Of a DNA stretch of 64,000 nucleotides, positions 8,250 to 17,057 are shown piece by piece. The position numbers were made by a program, and so were the translations under genes. This DNA is from Thermohalobaculum sp039180675. Its GTDB lineage: Bacteria; Pseudomonadota; Alphaproteobacteria; Rhodobacterales; Rhodobacteraceae. The stretch's first letter is position 1, and every line of letters starts with the position of its first letter. The notes under the pieces were generated by a model. It was not told the DNA's origin, did no database searches, and was given only the letters and a program-made list of their open reading frames with translations. The DNA is taken from positions 1-64,000 of the forward strand of contig JBCDDC010000017.1 of the NCBI GenBank assembly GCA_039180675.1, read 5' to 3'.

Positions 8250-9547
8250 CGCCGCCGGACCTTTTGGACGCCCTGCATCCGGTCTTTGGCTTTCATCCAT
8301 GCCTCGACCACGCTCAGGAACCAGGGGTTGCCGCTGTAGAGTGGTTGTTTCTTGAAGGGTGCCGGATCAAAGCCGGTGATGCCCTGATCCGTGCCCAGGA
8401 TCTTTTGCGCCACGCGCCAGCCGAGATAGGGCGCCATCGCGACGCCTGAGCCGTTGTAGCCGCAGGCGTACCAGACGCCCTCGGCCTGCCCGACATGGGG
8501 CGCGCCGTCGAAGGTGAAGGCCACGAACCCGCGCCAGGAATGGGTCAGCGCCACGTCGCCCAGATCCGGGAAGACGCTCAGCATGATGTCGCGCACCCGG
8601 TCGGCGGCCAAGTGCTCGTCAATTACGTTGAGAGAGGCGCGCGCGCCATAGAGGATGCGCTCCCCCCAGGGATCGGGTCGGAAATAGGAATGCTGTGAGC
8701 GGGTCTCCACGATATTGCTGCCCTTGGGGAACAGGATCGACATCCAGTTGGCGCCCAGCCGCTCGGTCGCGATGATGTAGGAGGGTATTGGCATCAGGCG
8801 CTTTGCCATCGAGCTGAACGGCCCCTCGCCGCCGCCAGTGTATCCGTTTCCGGCATAGACCAGCTCTGCGGCTTTGGTCTCGCCCTGCGCGTGGCGGAGT
8901 GTCCAGCCGCCGGGGGCGCCGGAGACGCCACCAATCGGGCAGTGATCGACGATGCTGGCCCCGGCAGCCCGCGTCGCATCGAGCAGCGCCTTGTGGAACA
9001 GCGCCGGGTGGAGCGCGCCATGCTGGGGGAAGAACACGCCCCCGTGGTAGAGATCGGAGCCGATATAGCTGTGCTGCTCCTCCTTCGGCACAACCTGGAC
9101 ATCCATGTTGATCGGGCCGGCCTCGGTCTCCGCCCATTTCGCCAGAGCGTCGTAGTGTTTGGGCGAACCTGCCCCCACGAACCGCCCGTTGCGGGCGAAC
9201 TTCGCATCGCCGTCGAGGCTCTCGATCAGGCCGAGCGTGTAGTCGAGCGAAATCCGCGCCTCGGACATCATCGCGCGGGCCTGCGCCTCGCCGTACCGGC
9301 GCGCCAGTTTGGCGACGCTGCCCCGGTGACCCCAGCCGATCATGCCGCCATTGCGGGTCGAGGCTCCGGCACCGGGCGGGCCCTTCTCGAAGACGGTCAC
9401 CTGCCGTCCGGCCTCCGCCAGCGTCTTTGCGGCGTTGAGCCCGGTATAGCCTGCGCCGACGATCGCTATATCGGTCTCGCGCGGCGGTTCGGCACCGCTC
9501 GGCGCCTCTGGCGGTGCTGCTTCATGCCAGAAAGGGCTGGTCTTCAT
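8246..9547 (-). CDS. FAD-dependent amino acid/amine oxidase (DadA/PuuB-like)
   Basis: A 433-residue flavoprotein of the glycine/D-amino-acid oxidase family. The Rossmann motif VGAGYTGLNAAKTLAEAG (about residues 29-47) is followed by GAGASTRNGGMIGWGHRG, a pattern typical of gamma-glutamylputrescine oxidoreductase-like enzymes. The C-terminal part has the second FAD contact (YACGYNGSGVAMAPYLG). It overlaps its neighbours by 4 bp on both sides, in a three-gene operon with a FAD monooxygenase and a phosphoesterase. The substrate is inferred only as an amine or amino acid. Confidence 0.82.
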   Translation of the reverse strand: MKTSPFWHEAAPPEAPSGAEPPRETDIAIVGAGYTGLNAAKTLAEAGRQVTVFEKGPPGAGASTRNGGMIGWGHRGSVAKLARRYGEAQARAMMSEARISLDYTLGLIESLDGDAKFARNGRFVGAGSPKHYDALAKWAETEAGPINMDVQVVPKEEQHSYIGSDLYHGGVFFPQHGALHPALFHKALLDATRAAGASIVDHCPIGGVSGAPGGWTLRHAQGETKAAELVYAGNGYTGGGEGPFSSMAKRLMPIPSYIIATERLGANWMSILFPKGSNIVETRSQHSYFRPDPWGERILYGARASLNVIDEHLAADRVRDIMLSVFPDLGDVALTHSWRGFVAFTFDGAPHVGQAEGVWYACGYNGSGVAMAPYLGWRVAQKILGTDQGITGFDPAPFKKQPLYSGNPWFLSVVEAWMKAKDRMQGVQKVRRR

Positions 9548-10695
9548 GCTGGCTCTCTTACATCGAAGCCGTAGAGCCAGTCGAGTTGGGCGGCCGCGAC
9601 CGAAGGCATCAGCCGCGAGGCGAGAACCATCGGCGTTCGGGTGATCATCCGCTCCACCGGATCGCGCATATGGAAGACCCGCGTGTTGCGCCGGCTGGTC
9701 TCATAGACGCGGGCGACCCGGTCGCGGCGTAGGCGCGTGTAGCGGGCGAGCGCCACCGGCACCTCTCGCCCCTCGAGGCACTGGGCGAGCGTGACTGCAT
9801 CCTCAAGCGCCATGGTTGCCCCCTGCGCCATGAAAGGCAGCATCGGATGGGCGGCATCCCCGACCAGGACCGTGTTCTTCGGATGCAGAACCAGCGTGAC
9901 GGGCCGGTCAAACAAACCCCATAGGAAGCAGGTCTCCACCTCGGCCAGCAGGGTCTCCACGGTCGCATGCCAGCCTGCGAAGGCTTGGCGCAGATCGTCC
10001 GCGTCGCCGGGTTCGGACCAGCTTTCCTCCGCCCATGCGCTGCGTTCCTCGACCGCGACGATGTTCACGAGGTCCCCGCCGCGCAGAAGATAGGTCACGA
10101 GATGGCGACCCGGTCCCGCCCAAACCGTCGCCTCTGGCGCAATCAGGCCCTGGGGTAGCCGGTCGCTTGAGACCAGAGCGCGCCACGCGACCTGTCCGGT
10201 GAAGGCAGGCTTGCGCTCGGCAAAGACGCTCCGCGCCCCGGCGGCCACGACAGTGAGCGGCGCTTCGGAGTCCTCTTCAGTGAGGCCCGCCGGAACCTCC
10301 GAACCAGTTCGGATCGTAACGCCTGCGTCCCGGGCGGCAGCGATCAGGCAATCAAGCAGATCGGCTCTGTGGATGTGCAGATACGGAGCACCCCAGCGCG
10401 ACAACGCAGCATCGCCAAGCGGGACGCGCAGGATCTCAAAGCCTGAGATGCCATCGCGCATAACCGCCGCGCGGGGGCGGAAGGCGCGTTCTTCGACGGC
10501 AGGGAGAATGCCCAGCACCTCTAGCGCGCGCGCGCCGTTCGGGCTGATCTGCAAACCGGCGCCGACCTCGGTGATCTCCGCGGCGCGCTCATGCACCTCG
10601 GCCCGCCACCCGGTCCGCGCCAGGGCAATGGCAGCCGCAACGCCGGCAATGCCGCCTCCGATGACCCGGGCCTTGCGATGTTGATCCGCCTGCAT
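9544..10695 (-). CDS. FAD-dependent monooxygenase (salicylate-hydroxylase-like)
   Basis: Starting at the ATG at 10695 gives 383 residues. The N-terminal GXGXXG is VIGGGIAGVAAAIALARTGW; the conserved GD motif is TVLVGDAAHPMLPFMAQGAT. These are the marks of class A aromatic hydroxylases (p-hydroxybenzoate/salicylate hydroxylase type), which use NAD(P)H and O2 in the cytoplasm. The ATG overlaps nothing upstream, and the stop overlaps the amine oxidase start as ATGA. The true substrate is unknown. Confidence 0.82.
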   Translation of the reverse strand: MQADQHRKARVIGGGIAGVAAAIALARTGWRAEVHERAAEITEVGAGLQISPNGARALEVLGILPAVEERAFRPRAAVMRDGISGFEILRVPLGDAALSRWGAPYLHIHRADLLDCLIAAARDAGVTIRTGSEVPAGLTEEDSEAPLTVVAAGARSVFAERKPAFTGQVAWRALVSSDRLPQGLIAPEATVWAGPGRHLVTYLLRGGDLVNIVAVEERSAWAEESWSEPGDADDLRQAFAGWHATVETLLAEVETCFLWGLFDRPVTLVLHPKNTVLVGDAAHPMLPFMAQGATMALEDAVTLAQCLEGREVPVALARYTRLRRDRVARVYETSRRNTRVFHMRDPVERMITRTPMVLASRLMPSVAAAQLDWLYGFDVREPA

Positions 10696-10745
10696 GGGAC
10701 AACCCTTATAAACCACCCGCGCGCTGGCAAGCAGTTTCGGAGCCG

Positions 10746-11636
10746 TCAGTCCATCGGCACCAGTTCGTAGAATGGTCTTGCGGAGTAAATCGATTTACGC
10801 CGCAGTTTCAGGCGGGTCGGCAATTCCTTGCCGATGATCGCGCCGTCGCAGGGTTTGGATCGCCAGTCGATCATCCGAGTCGCAAGGCGGAAGACATTCT
10901 CCAGCATCTGCCCTGTCTCGATCCGCGACGGCGGCGCGATGATCTCGCGGCCGATCAGGGGCGCGAGACCCCGGGTCGCGAGGCCGGGGAAGAGCTTCTC
11001 CTCGGTGTCCTTCGGCGGGATCATGTTCCAGCGCGTCCAGAGGAGAAGCGGGGGAACCTCGCCGCGCAGATCGGCAACAGACGCTTCGAAGATGTCGATC
11101 GGGAGCGCATTCTGAGCGGGCTGCCACAACACACAGGTTGCGGGCATGATCTTCGCTGCCGCCGCCGCCGTCATCGTTACCGCCACTGCGCGATCAAAGA
11201 CTTCATCGGGGTGCGGATAGGGGGCGTCGGACAGTTCCAGGATCGTCAGGCAGCTGGTGTGCTCGCTCGCTTCCGAGATGCCCTTGTTCCAAATGTTGGG
11301 GTTGATGAAACCGTGGACCCCGCCGCCATCCTCGAACTTTTTGTGCTCCAGAGTGACCAGCATCCGGATCGAGTCGATTGAGAAGAGAAATGCCTCGGGC
11401 TGTTTCGAGCCGAGGCTGAGCCAAGGCCGCCTGGTCTGGATATCGGCCTCCAGCGGGTCGACCGTCACCTCGGGTCCGCTCTCTCCAAGCTCTTCACGCA
11501 GCTTGTCCAGCAGGTCGGAGCGCTTGAGTTCGGCCTTGCCCCTGAGCGGCAGGATCGCGCTGAAATTCGGATCGCGCCCCTTTGCCCGCCCCGTACTGGG
11601 CGCCGACTGTGATTTATCGTCAATCCAATGCCGCAT
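10746..11636 (-). CDS. Conserved protein of unknown function (possibly DUF4261-like)
   Basis: About 296 residues from the ATG at 11636; the frame is open to 11735 but the extra N-terminus looks non-coding. I do not recognise it with certainty. The Ala-rich stretch TMTAAAAAKIMPATCVLWQP followed by LPIDIFEASVADL resembles DUF4261 proteins, found next to type VI secretion or as orphans, but this is a weak impression. No signal peptide or membrane segment is visible. It lies 50 bp upstream of the flavoenzyme operon on the same strand. Confidence 0.5.
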   Translation of the reverse strand: MRHWIDDKSQSAPSTGRAKGRDPNFSAILPLRGKAELKRSDLLDKLREELGESGPEVTVDPLEADIQTRRPWLSLGSKQPEAFLFSIDSIRMLVTLEHKKFEDGGGVHGFINPNIWNKGISEASEHTSCLTILELSDAPYPHPDEVFDRAVAVTMTAAAAAKIMPATCVLWQPAQNALPIDIFEASVADLRGEVPPLLLWTRWNMIPPKDTEEKLFPGLATRGLAPLIGREIIAPPSRIETGQMLENVFRLATRMIDWRSKPCDGAIIGKELPTRLKLRRKSIYSARPFYELVPMD

Positions 11637-11983
11637 CGGTCCTCGCGCTGCAAAACGAGATCTGACGCCGGGTCTGCCGGCGGTCACGTGGCACGCGGAA
11701 ATCTTAAAGATGAGCCTGGGTTGCTCAACACTCACGTCGCACTTAACCCAGCACCGCTATAACACCCGATCACTAGCGATTCGTGAAGAGGAACCTGACC
11801 CTCCTTGACGCTACGAAACGCTGACCGGAGACGGACACGGAAAAGCCCGAACTGATCCACCCCGAACCACATCGAGATATATACCAACAAAAGCGGCTAA
11901 AACACGATCATTATGGTACAATTTCTCTTGTGGTTTCTTCGGCTCACACCACAAATAAGCCGCATTTCTCGCCTTGAGGGCGA
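11637..11983. other. Gene-free stretch, relatively AT-rich
   Basis: No supported gene. Composition drops in GC between about 11860 and 11960, with runs such as gatatatacc and ggtacaattt, which could hold the promoter of the gene reading left. I see no clear operator or terminator. Confidence 0.4.
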
Positions 11984-12370
11984 TCAGTTTCGCTCCAATG
12001 CCATCTTACGGAGAGTATCGAGCGGCACGATCTCCAGCGCCTTTTGATGGGTTGAGACAAGACTTACGCGTGGCGCCTTACCAGCCTGGTGTGCCTGCAG
12101 AAAATGCGACGCGCACAGGCACCACTGATCGCCGGGGCGCAGGCCGGCAAATCCGAACTCCGGCCGTGGTGTCGACAGGTCGTTGCCGACCGATTTCGAG
12201 AAGTCGAGGAACTCCGCAGTCATCACCGCACACACCGTGTGGCTGCCGTGATCGTCGGCGGAGGTATCGCAGCACCCGTTGCGGAAGAACCCGGTCACAG
12301 GGTCCGTGGAACAGGAGGCGAGAGGCTCTCCCAGAACATTGATCGACGGGGCAGCTTCCGAGGGGCGCAT
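11984..12370 (-). CDS. DUF2237 family protein
   Basis: A 128-residue protein started at the ATG at 12370. It matches DUF2237 almost throughout: NVLGEPLASCSTDPVTGFF, GCCDTSADDHGSHTVCAVMT, GNDLSTPRPEFGF and GLRPGDQWCLCASHF, with the conserved Cys and His residues that suggest a metal or redox site. Function is not established. It is monocistronic here and divergent from the SYLF gene, sharing a 122-bp intergenic region. Confidence 0.85.
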   Translation of the reverse strand: MRPSEAAPSINVLGEPLASCSTDPVTGFFRNGCCDTSADDHGSHTVCAVMTAEFLDFSKSVGNDLSTPRPEFGFAGLRPGDQWCLCASHFLQAHQAGKAPRVSLVSTHQKALEIVPLDTLRKMALERN

Positions 12371-12492
12371 GTGACGGGTCCTTTCGCTCGTTGCGTGATA
12401 CAGTAGCGGCACAGGTGGCGACGGCCAGTGAGCCGTTGTCACAGAGGCAGTGACATTCCATATTTTGCGTAACCGCAACAGGAGAACCCAAA

Positions 12493-13059
12493 ATGAGCCC
12501 CCACCGCAGAACCGTCCTTGGCGGCATCGCCGCCTTCGCAGCCTCGACCGCCCTGCCCGCGCACGCCGCTGAGGCGGAGGTGATCGACGCCCGGGTGAAC
12601 CTCGCCCTGCAGCAGCTCTACAAGCAGTATCCGGGCAGCAAGGAGCTCGCCGCTGGTGCCAAGGGGGTGCTCGTAATGCCCGATGTGGTGAAGGGCGGCT
12701 TCATCGTCGGCGGCACCTATGGCGAGGGGGCTCTGAGACTCAATGGCGGAGGTGGCGGCCTCGACAGGACGCATCAGTACTACTCGGTCGCGGCCGCATC
12801 GGTCGGCCTCCAGGCCGGGCTGCAGGAAACCTCGCACGCGCTTTTTTTCCTTACGCAGGAAGCACTTGACCGGTTCATGCAGACCGATGGATGGGAAGTA
12901 GGAGCGGATGCGGAGGTGACGTTTCCGGATGCGGGGGTGAACATCGGGACGAACAGCACGGTTCTGAACCAGCCGATCGTGGGGTTTGTCTTCGGCGAAG
13001 ACGGGCTCTTGGTCGGCGCGAGCCTTGAGGGGTCCAAATACAGCCGGATCGAGCGTTAG
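12493..13059 (+). CDS. SYLF-domain (lipid-binding, BPSL1445-like) exported protein
   Basis: A 188-residue protein with a twin-arginine-like signal (HRRTVLGGIAAFAAS...AHAA). The mature region has the SYLF/DUF500 pattern: KGVLVMPDVVKGGFIVGG, the Gly-rich turn, a YYSVAAASVGLQAG core and a C-terminal SLEGSKYSRIER. SYLF domains bind phosphoinositides in eukaryotes; bacterial members are periplasmic or outer-membrane-associated and of unclear role. A good RBS (AGGAGA) is 6-8 bases before the ATG. The stop overlaps the convergent rpe stop by 4 bp. Confidence 0.85.
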   Translation: MSPHRRTVLGGIAAFAASTALPAHAAEAEVIDARVNLALQQLYKQYPGSKELAAGAKGVLVMPDVVKGGFIVGGTYGEGALRLNGGGGGLDRTHQYYSVAAASVGLQAGLQETSHALFFLTQEALDRFMQTDGWEVGADAEVTFPDAGVNIGTNSTVLNQPIVGFVFGEDGLLVGASLEGSKYSRIER

Positions 13060-13753
13060 AGGGCAGCTTCGGCCGCCCCACGTATCGCCTTGATATTGCT
13101 GCCATAAACGGCGGGGTCAGACACCGACCCGCCGTTGAAAACACCCGACCCCGCCACCAGCACATCCGCGCCCATGGCGGCGCAGTTTCCGGCGGTTTCA
13201 GGGGTCACGCCGCCGTCGATTTCGATGTGGATGGGCTTGTTTCCGACCATATCGCGCAAAGTCGCGATCTTGGGGAGCTGGCTTTCGAGGAAGGACTGCC
13301 CGCCGAAGCCCGGGTTCACGGTCATCACGCAGATCAGGTCGATCCTGTCCATGACGTATTCCAGCGTCTCGGGCGGGGTCGAGGGGTTGAGCGCCACCCC
13401 TGCCCTGACCCCCAGCGAGCGGATATACTGGAGCGAGCGGTCGAGATGGGGCCCGGCCTCCTGATGGATGGTGATGATATCGGCGCCGGCCTTGGCGAAG
13501 GCCTCGAGATACGGATCGGCCGGCGCGATCATCAGGTGGACATCCATAACCCCCTGAATATGCGGGCGGATCGCGGCACAGACATTCGGCCCGATGGTGA
13601 TGTTGGGCACGAAATGCCCGTCCATCACATCGACATGGACCCAGTCGCAGCCCTGCTCTTCGATGGCCCGGCACTCGGCGCCCAGATCGGCGAAATCGGC
13701 GCTGAGGATCGAGGGCGCGATCTTGATCGCACGGTCGACTGGCTGTAGGGCAT
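13056..13753 (-). CDS. rpe: Ribulose-phosphate 3-epimerase, apparent frameshift near the start
   Basis: The body is a clear D-ribulose-5-phosphate 3-epimerase (pentose phosphate/Calvin cycle): VDVMDGHFVPNITIGP, HLMIAPADPY, VMTVNPGFGGQSF, IEIDGGVTPETAG and the phosphate loop VAGSGVF. The expected N-terminus (DRAIKIAPSILSADFADL, with active-site Ser, His and Asp just after) is encoded upstream of 13628 but has no ATG, GTG or TTG in its frame. The only well-placed start is the ATG at 13753, which has a GGAGG 6 bases upstream but is one base out of frame. One base is missing between about 13753 and 13735. Starting at 13628 would remove catalytic residues. Confidence 0.85.
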
Positions 13754-13953
13754 GGCACGCCTCCGCTTCCCTCCGGGCCTTCCGTGTAGCGCGACGGGAA
13801 AGGCGAGGAAAGCGCCAAGTGCAGGGCTGCGATCCTGCGCGATTTCGCGCGACAATCGTCGCGGATATCAGGGGTTAACAGCGGCCCGACAAAGCCCGAC
13901 AAAAGATCGGAGAGTTCAGACAAACCGCGATAAGTTTGGAACTTGGCCCAAAC

Positions 13954-15549
13954 TCACTCCCCCTCCCCCCGCGCCGCCGCCCATTTGGCGCGGAAGATCT
14001 CGCGGTTCTCGATGACCTTCTTGGTGTTTGGATGATCCGGCCCCAGCTTCGCCCCAAAGATCTCAATCGCCTGATCGAAGAGCGGCTCCGCCTCCTCGTA
14101 CCGGCCCATGGCCCGGAGCAGGCCCGCGAGGTTGTTGAGGCGGGTGGCATAGTACGGATGCCCCTCCCCGATCGTGGCTTTGTCGATCTCGATCGCCTGG
14201 CGGTAAAGCGGCTCCGCCTTCTCGTACCGGCCCATTTGCCGGAGCAACTCCGCGAGGTCGTTGAGGTGGGTGGCATAGTCCGGATGCCCCTCCCCAATCG
14301 TCGCCTTGCCGATCTCGATTGCCTGGCGGTAGAGCGGCTCCGCCTCCGCGTACCGGCCCATGGCCTGGAGCAGGCCCGCGAGGTTGTTGAGGTGGATGGC
14401 ATAGTCCGGATGCCCCTCCCCGATCGTCGCCTTGTCGATCTCGATCGCCTGGCGGAAGAGCAGCTCCGCCTCCTCGTACCGGCCCATTTCCCGGAGCAAC
14501 TCCGCGAGGTTGTTGAGGCGGATGGCATAGTCCGGATGCCCCTCCCCAATCGTCGCCTTGTCGATCTCGATCGCCTGATCGTAGAGCGGCTCCGCCTCCT
14601 CGTACCGGCCCATGTCCTTGAGCAGGGTCGCGAGGTTGTTGAGGTGGATGGCATAGCCCGGATGCCGCTCCCCGATCGTCGCCTTGTCGATCTCGATCGC
14701 CTGATCGTAGAGCGGCTCCGCCTCCTCGTACCCGCCCATGTCCTGGAGCAGGCCCGCGAAGTTGTTGAGGCGGGTGGCATAGGACGGATGCCCCTCTCCG
14801 ATCGTCGCCTTGTCGATCTCGATCGCCTGGCGATAGAGCGGCTCGGCGTCATCGTACCGGCCAAGGGCGCGGTAGCTTTCTGCGAGATCGTTGAGGGCGG
14901 TGGCCGTCTCAGGTGAGTCCTCACCGTTCTCCCGTTTGTAGATCGTCACAAGGTCTTCCTCGTAGCGCACGGCCTCGGCGGTTCGGCCCGCACGGCCGAG
15001 GAAATTGCCCGCCTTCTCGAATCTTTCCGGGTTCGAGGCGAGGTCGGCCGCGCGTTTGTAGTGATCGGCGGCATCGAGCCAACGGACTTCGGCCTCGGCG
15101 ATCTCGCCCTGCGCGTAGGCCATCTCGGCCGCTTCTTCGAGCGCATCGTCGGCGCGGTCCCTGGCCTTTTTCTCAAGCGCCGCAAAGAGAGCCTCCGCAA
15201 TGCTTCGATCACCTCGATCGAGCGCGTTGTACGCCGCGGTCTTCTCCACATCGGAAATCTGATTGTCGAACTTCGCGAGCTTGGCCTTGGTTTGTTTGAG
15301 TTCCTCGACGGTTTCTTCGTAATCCGATTCTGCGTTTGCCAGCTTTCGGCGGATCTCGTCCAACTCGCGGCGCAAGAGATCTTGCTTGGCGTCGTGAGTT
15401 TCATTCAGCAGCTTCGTTAGATCTGCTTTGTGTTTCTCCAGAGCTTCCTGATGTTCCTGGAATGTTAGTCCGATGGTGATCGTGCCGGTGTTGTCGCCAC
15501 CGACATTCGCAGCGCTGTCACCTGCTGTCTGGGATTTGCCGCCGATCAT
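13954..15549 (-). CDS. Coiled-coil protein with seven kinesin-light-chain-type TPR repeats
   Basis: A 531-residue protein in four parts. Residues 10-27 hold the tag DSAANVGGDNTGTITIG. Residues 28-100 are a strongly charged coiled coil. Residues 100-215 are helical, irregular TPR-like units. Then come seven near-identical 42-residue TPR units with the core GRYEEAEPLYRQAIEIDKAT and the linker IGEGHPDYA. This is the TPR_10/TPR_12 type found in bacterial signalling and conflict proteins with NB-ARC or CHAT partners, none of which is present here. Its start overlaps the stop of a small membrane protein gene (ATGA), so the two are translated together. No signal peptide; cytoplasmic. Confidence 0.8.
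   Translation of the reverse strand: MIGGKSQTAGDSAANVGGDNTGTITIGLTFQEHQEALEKHKADLTKLLNETHDAKQDLLRRELDEIRRKLANAESDYEETVEELKQTKAKLAKFDNQISDVEKTAAYNALDRGDRSIAEALFAALEKKARDRADDALEEAAEMAYAQGEIAEAEVRWLDAADHYKRAADLASNPERFEKAGNFLGRAGRTAEAVRYEEDLVTIYKRENGEDSPETATALNDLAESYRALGRYDDAEPLYRQAIEIDKATIGEGHPSYATRLNNFAGLLQDMGGYEEAEPLYDQAIEIDKATIGERHPGYAIHLNNLATLLKDMGRYEEAEPLYDQAIEIDKATIGEGHPDYAIRLNNLAELLREMGRYEEAELLFRQAIEIDKATIGEGHPDYAIHLNNLAGLLQAMGRYAEAEPLYRQAIEIGKATIGEGHPDYATHLNDLAELLRQMGRYEKAEPLYRQAIEIDKATIGEGHPYYATRLNNLAGLLRAMGRYEEAEPLFDQAIEIFGAKLGPDHPNTKKVIENREIFRAKWAAARGEGE
14040..14920 (-). repeat. Tandem 126-bp coding repeat (seven TPR units)
   Basis: Seven head-to-tail 126-bp units inside the TPR gene, with long identical stretches such as cctccccgatcgtcgcctt recurring at 126-base spacing. 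The identity is high at DNA as well as protein level, so the array has expanded or been homogenised recently. It also produces long spurious frames on both strands. Confidence 0.85.
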
Positions 15550-15749
15550 TTATCTGAGCGCGTCGTCTGGCTGCCGGTGTTGATATTGCCAGAGTTGTCA
15601 CCCGCGATGTTCACGCCACGATCACCGGCCTCCTGAGCATTGTTTCCGTGAGAGCGTTTTGGGATCAATGCGTAGATCAATCCGACTATGCTGCAGACCC
15701 CGGCTACAACCCCAAACCATTCGAGGAATCCCCAAGAAGTGATGTCCAT
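15546..15749 (-). CDS. Small single-pass membrane protein with GDNSG tag, upstream of the TPR gene
   Basis: A 67-residue protein: residues about 6-29 form a membrane helix (LEWFGVVAGVCSIVGLIYAL), followed by a basic patch (PKRSHG) and then AGDRGVNIAGDNSGNINTG. The last segment has the same layout as the tag at the start of the TPR protein. The stop codon overlaps the TPR start by 4 bp. I infer a membrane anchor or partner for the TPR protein; no known family is recognised. Confidence 0.65.
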   Translation of the reverse strand: MDITSWGFLEWFGVVAGVCSIVGLIYALIPKRSHGNNAQEAGDRGVNIAGDNSGNINTGSQTTRSDK

Positions 15750-15810
15750 AAAATCTGATCCTCTGAAAGTCTGGGAGATACTGCATCATCAAACCTGCCT
15801 CGTCCAGCAA

Positions 15811-16008
15811 GCGGAGGGCAGCGCCCGGCCTGGTGGGCGCTTTCGCGATGGTTGGGTTGGTCGGCGCTTCCAAGCATCAGCGTCGCCTGTGCTGTTGGCG
15901 GCATCGTCATAGCGCCCGCCGGAGGAAGGGCGGACGCTGCCCGGTGGTGCTCACCGGGCGGAGGAGGTTGGGCGGGTCGGCGCGTGCAAGCATGAGCGTT
16001 GCCTTGGC
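15811..16008. repeat. Imperfect direct repeat, two copies of about 90 bp
   Basis: Two copies of a GC-rich unit. The best-matching parts start at 15851 and 15967 (gttggg..ggtcggcgc, then caagcat.agcgt.gcct), about 33 of 41 bases alike. Each is preceded by a similar gagggc...cccgg segment. The stretch between the small membrane protein gene and the sulfotransferase (15750-16118) holds nothing else I can identify. It may be a dispersed intergenic repeat. Confidence 0.5.
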
Positions 16009-16118
16009 TTTGCACTGTATCGCCACACAACGCCTATCCAAGGACGGGCAAAGGCGTTTGAGCGGGTGGTTTTGTTTGGAGCGCCCGCGCTCTAGGCTGT
16101 GGACCAAGCGATCTGGCG

Positions 16119-17057
16119 ATGAGGGACCTGATGGAGCGTTTCGAGCTTTCCGACCTGCCGCTCCGGCACTATCGCCACCGGGTCTGGGACACGGCCCGGT
16201 GGGAGGGGTTCGCGCACCGGGCGGGCGATATCCTGATCTGCACGCCCTACAAGGCCGGCACCACCTGGACGCAGATGATCTGTGCGCTGTTGATTTTTCA
16301 GACGCCGGATCTGGCGAAGCCGCTCTCGGAGATCTCGCCCTGGATGGAGCTGCGCGCGGTGGAGGCGGAGCGGATCCACGCGGTCTATGCCGCGCAGGAC
16401 CATCGCCGCTTTATCAAGACGCACACGGCGCTGGACGGGCTGCCCTGGCGGGCGGAGGCGCAGTACATCGTGGTCCACCGCGACCCGCGGGATGTGTTCA
16501 TGTCGATGCAGAACCACCTCGCCATCTCGAACCCGGATGCGGATACGATCTTCCACCGCGAGGCGAAGGAGACGGGCGCGCGGCCCGAGCTGCCGGAGGA
16601 CGTGAACGAGCGGTTCCGGTATTGGCTGACGAACGGGAGTTTCGCGTGGGAGAGCGACGGGGCGCCCTATTGGTCGCTGTTCCGCCATGGCTGGAGCTTC
16701 TGGCAGCACCGCGCGGAGGCAAATATCCATCTGGTCCATTACGCGGATCTGCAGCGGGATCTGGAGGGGCAGATGCGCCGGTTGGCAGAGGTGCTGGGGA
16801 TCGAGGTGGCCGAGGCGCGCTGGCCGGTGTTGGTGGAGGCGGCGGGCTTTCAGTCGATGAAGGCGAACGCCGACCGGACGGCGCCGGACACGAACTTCAA
16901 CATGTGGACCGACAACGCGAAGTTCTTCAACAAGGGCCGGTCGGGGCAGTGGGAGGGGGTGCTGGACGGTGAGAGCCTGGCGCTGCTGGATGAGGTGACG
17001 GGGCGGTACCCGGCGGACTACATCGGCTGGCTGTTCGATGGAGGATCGGTCGATTAG
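16119..17057 (+). CDS. Sulfotransferase (cytosolic type)
   Basis: A 312-residue PAPS-dependent sulfotransferase. The 5'-phosphosulfate loop is TPYKAGTTWTQ (about residues 42-52), and the 3'-phosphate site is IVVHRDPRDVFMSMQNH (about 125-141). The acidic/His catalytic region is KTHTALDGLP. A late KANADRTAPDTNF segment replaces the usual second PAPS loop. It transfers sulfate from PAPS to a small alcohol, phenol or amine; the substrate is unknown. The gene stands alone between repeat-bearing and gene-free DNA, which is compatible with acquisition. An alternative start is the ATG 12 bases downstream. Confidence 0.85.
   Translation: MRDLMERFELSDLPLRHYRHRVWDTARWEGFAHRAGDILICTPYKAGTTWTQMICALLIFQTPDLAKPLSEISPWMELRAVEAERIHAVYAAQDHRRFIKTHTALDGLPWRAEAQYIVVHRDPRDVFMSMQNHLAISNPDADTIFHREAKETGARPELPEDVNERFRYWLTNGSFAWESDGAPYWSLFRHGWSFWQHRAEANIHLVHYADLQRDLEGQMRRLAEVLGIEVAEARWPVLVEAAGFQSMKANADRTAPDTNFNMWTDNAKFFNKGRSGQWEGVLDGESLALLDEVTGRYPADYIGWLFDGGSVD

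Noticed and set aside
14040..14920. Regular repeats resembling a CRISPR array
   Set aside because: Units are contiguous, 126 bp long, without spacers, and encode TPR motifs.
13875..14924. Long frames on both strands over the TPR repeats (about 326-349 residues)
   Set aside because: They are periodic by-products of the 126-bp coding repeat; composition is Arg/Ser- or Leu/Val-biased and matches no family, while the third frame is a clear TPR protein.
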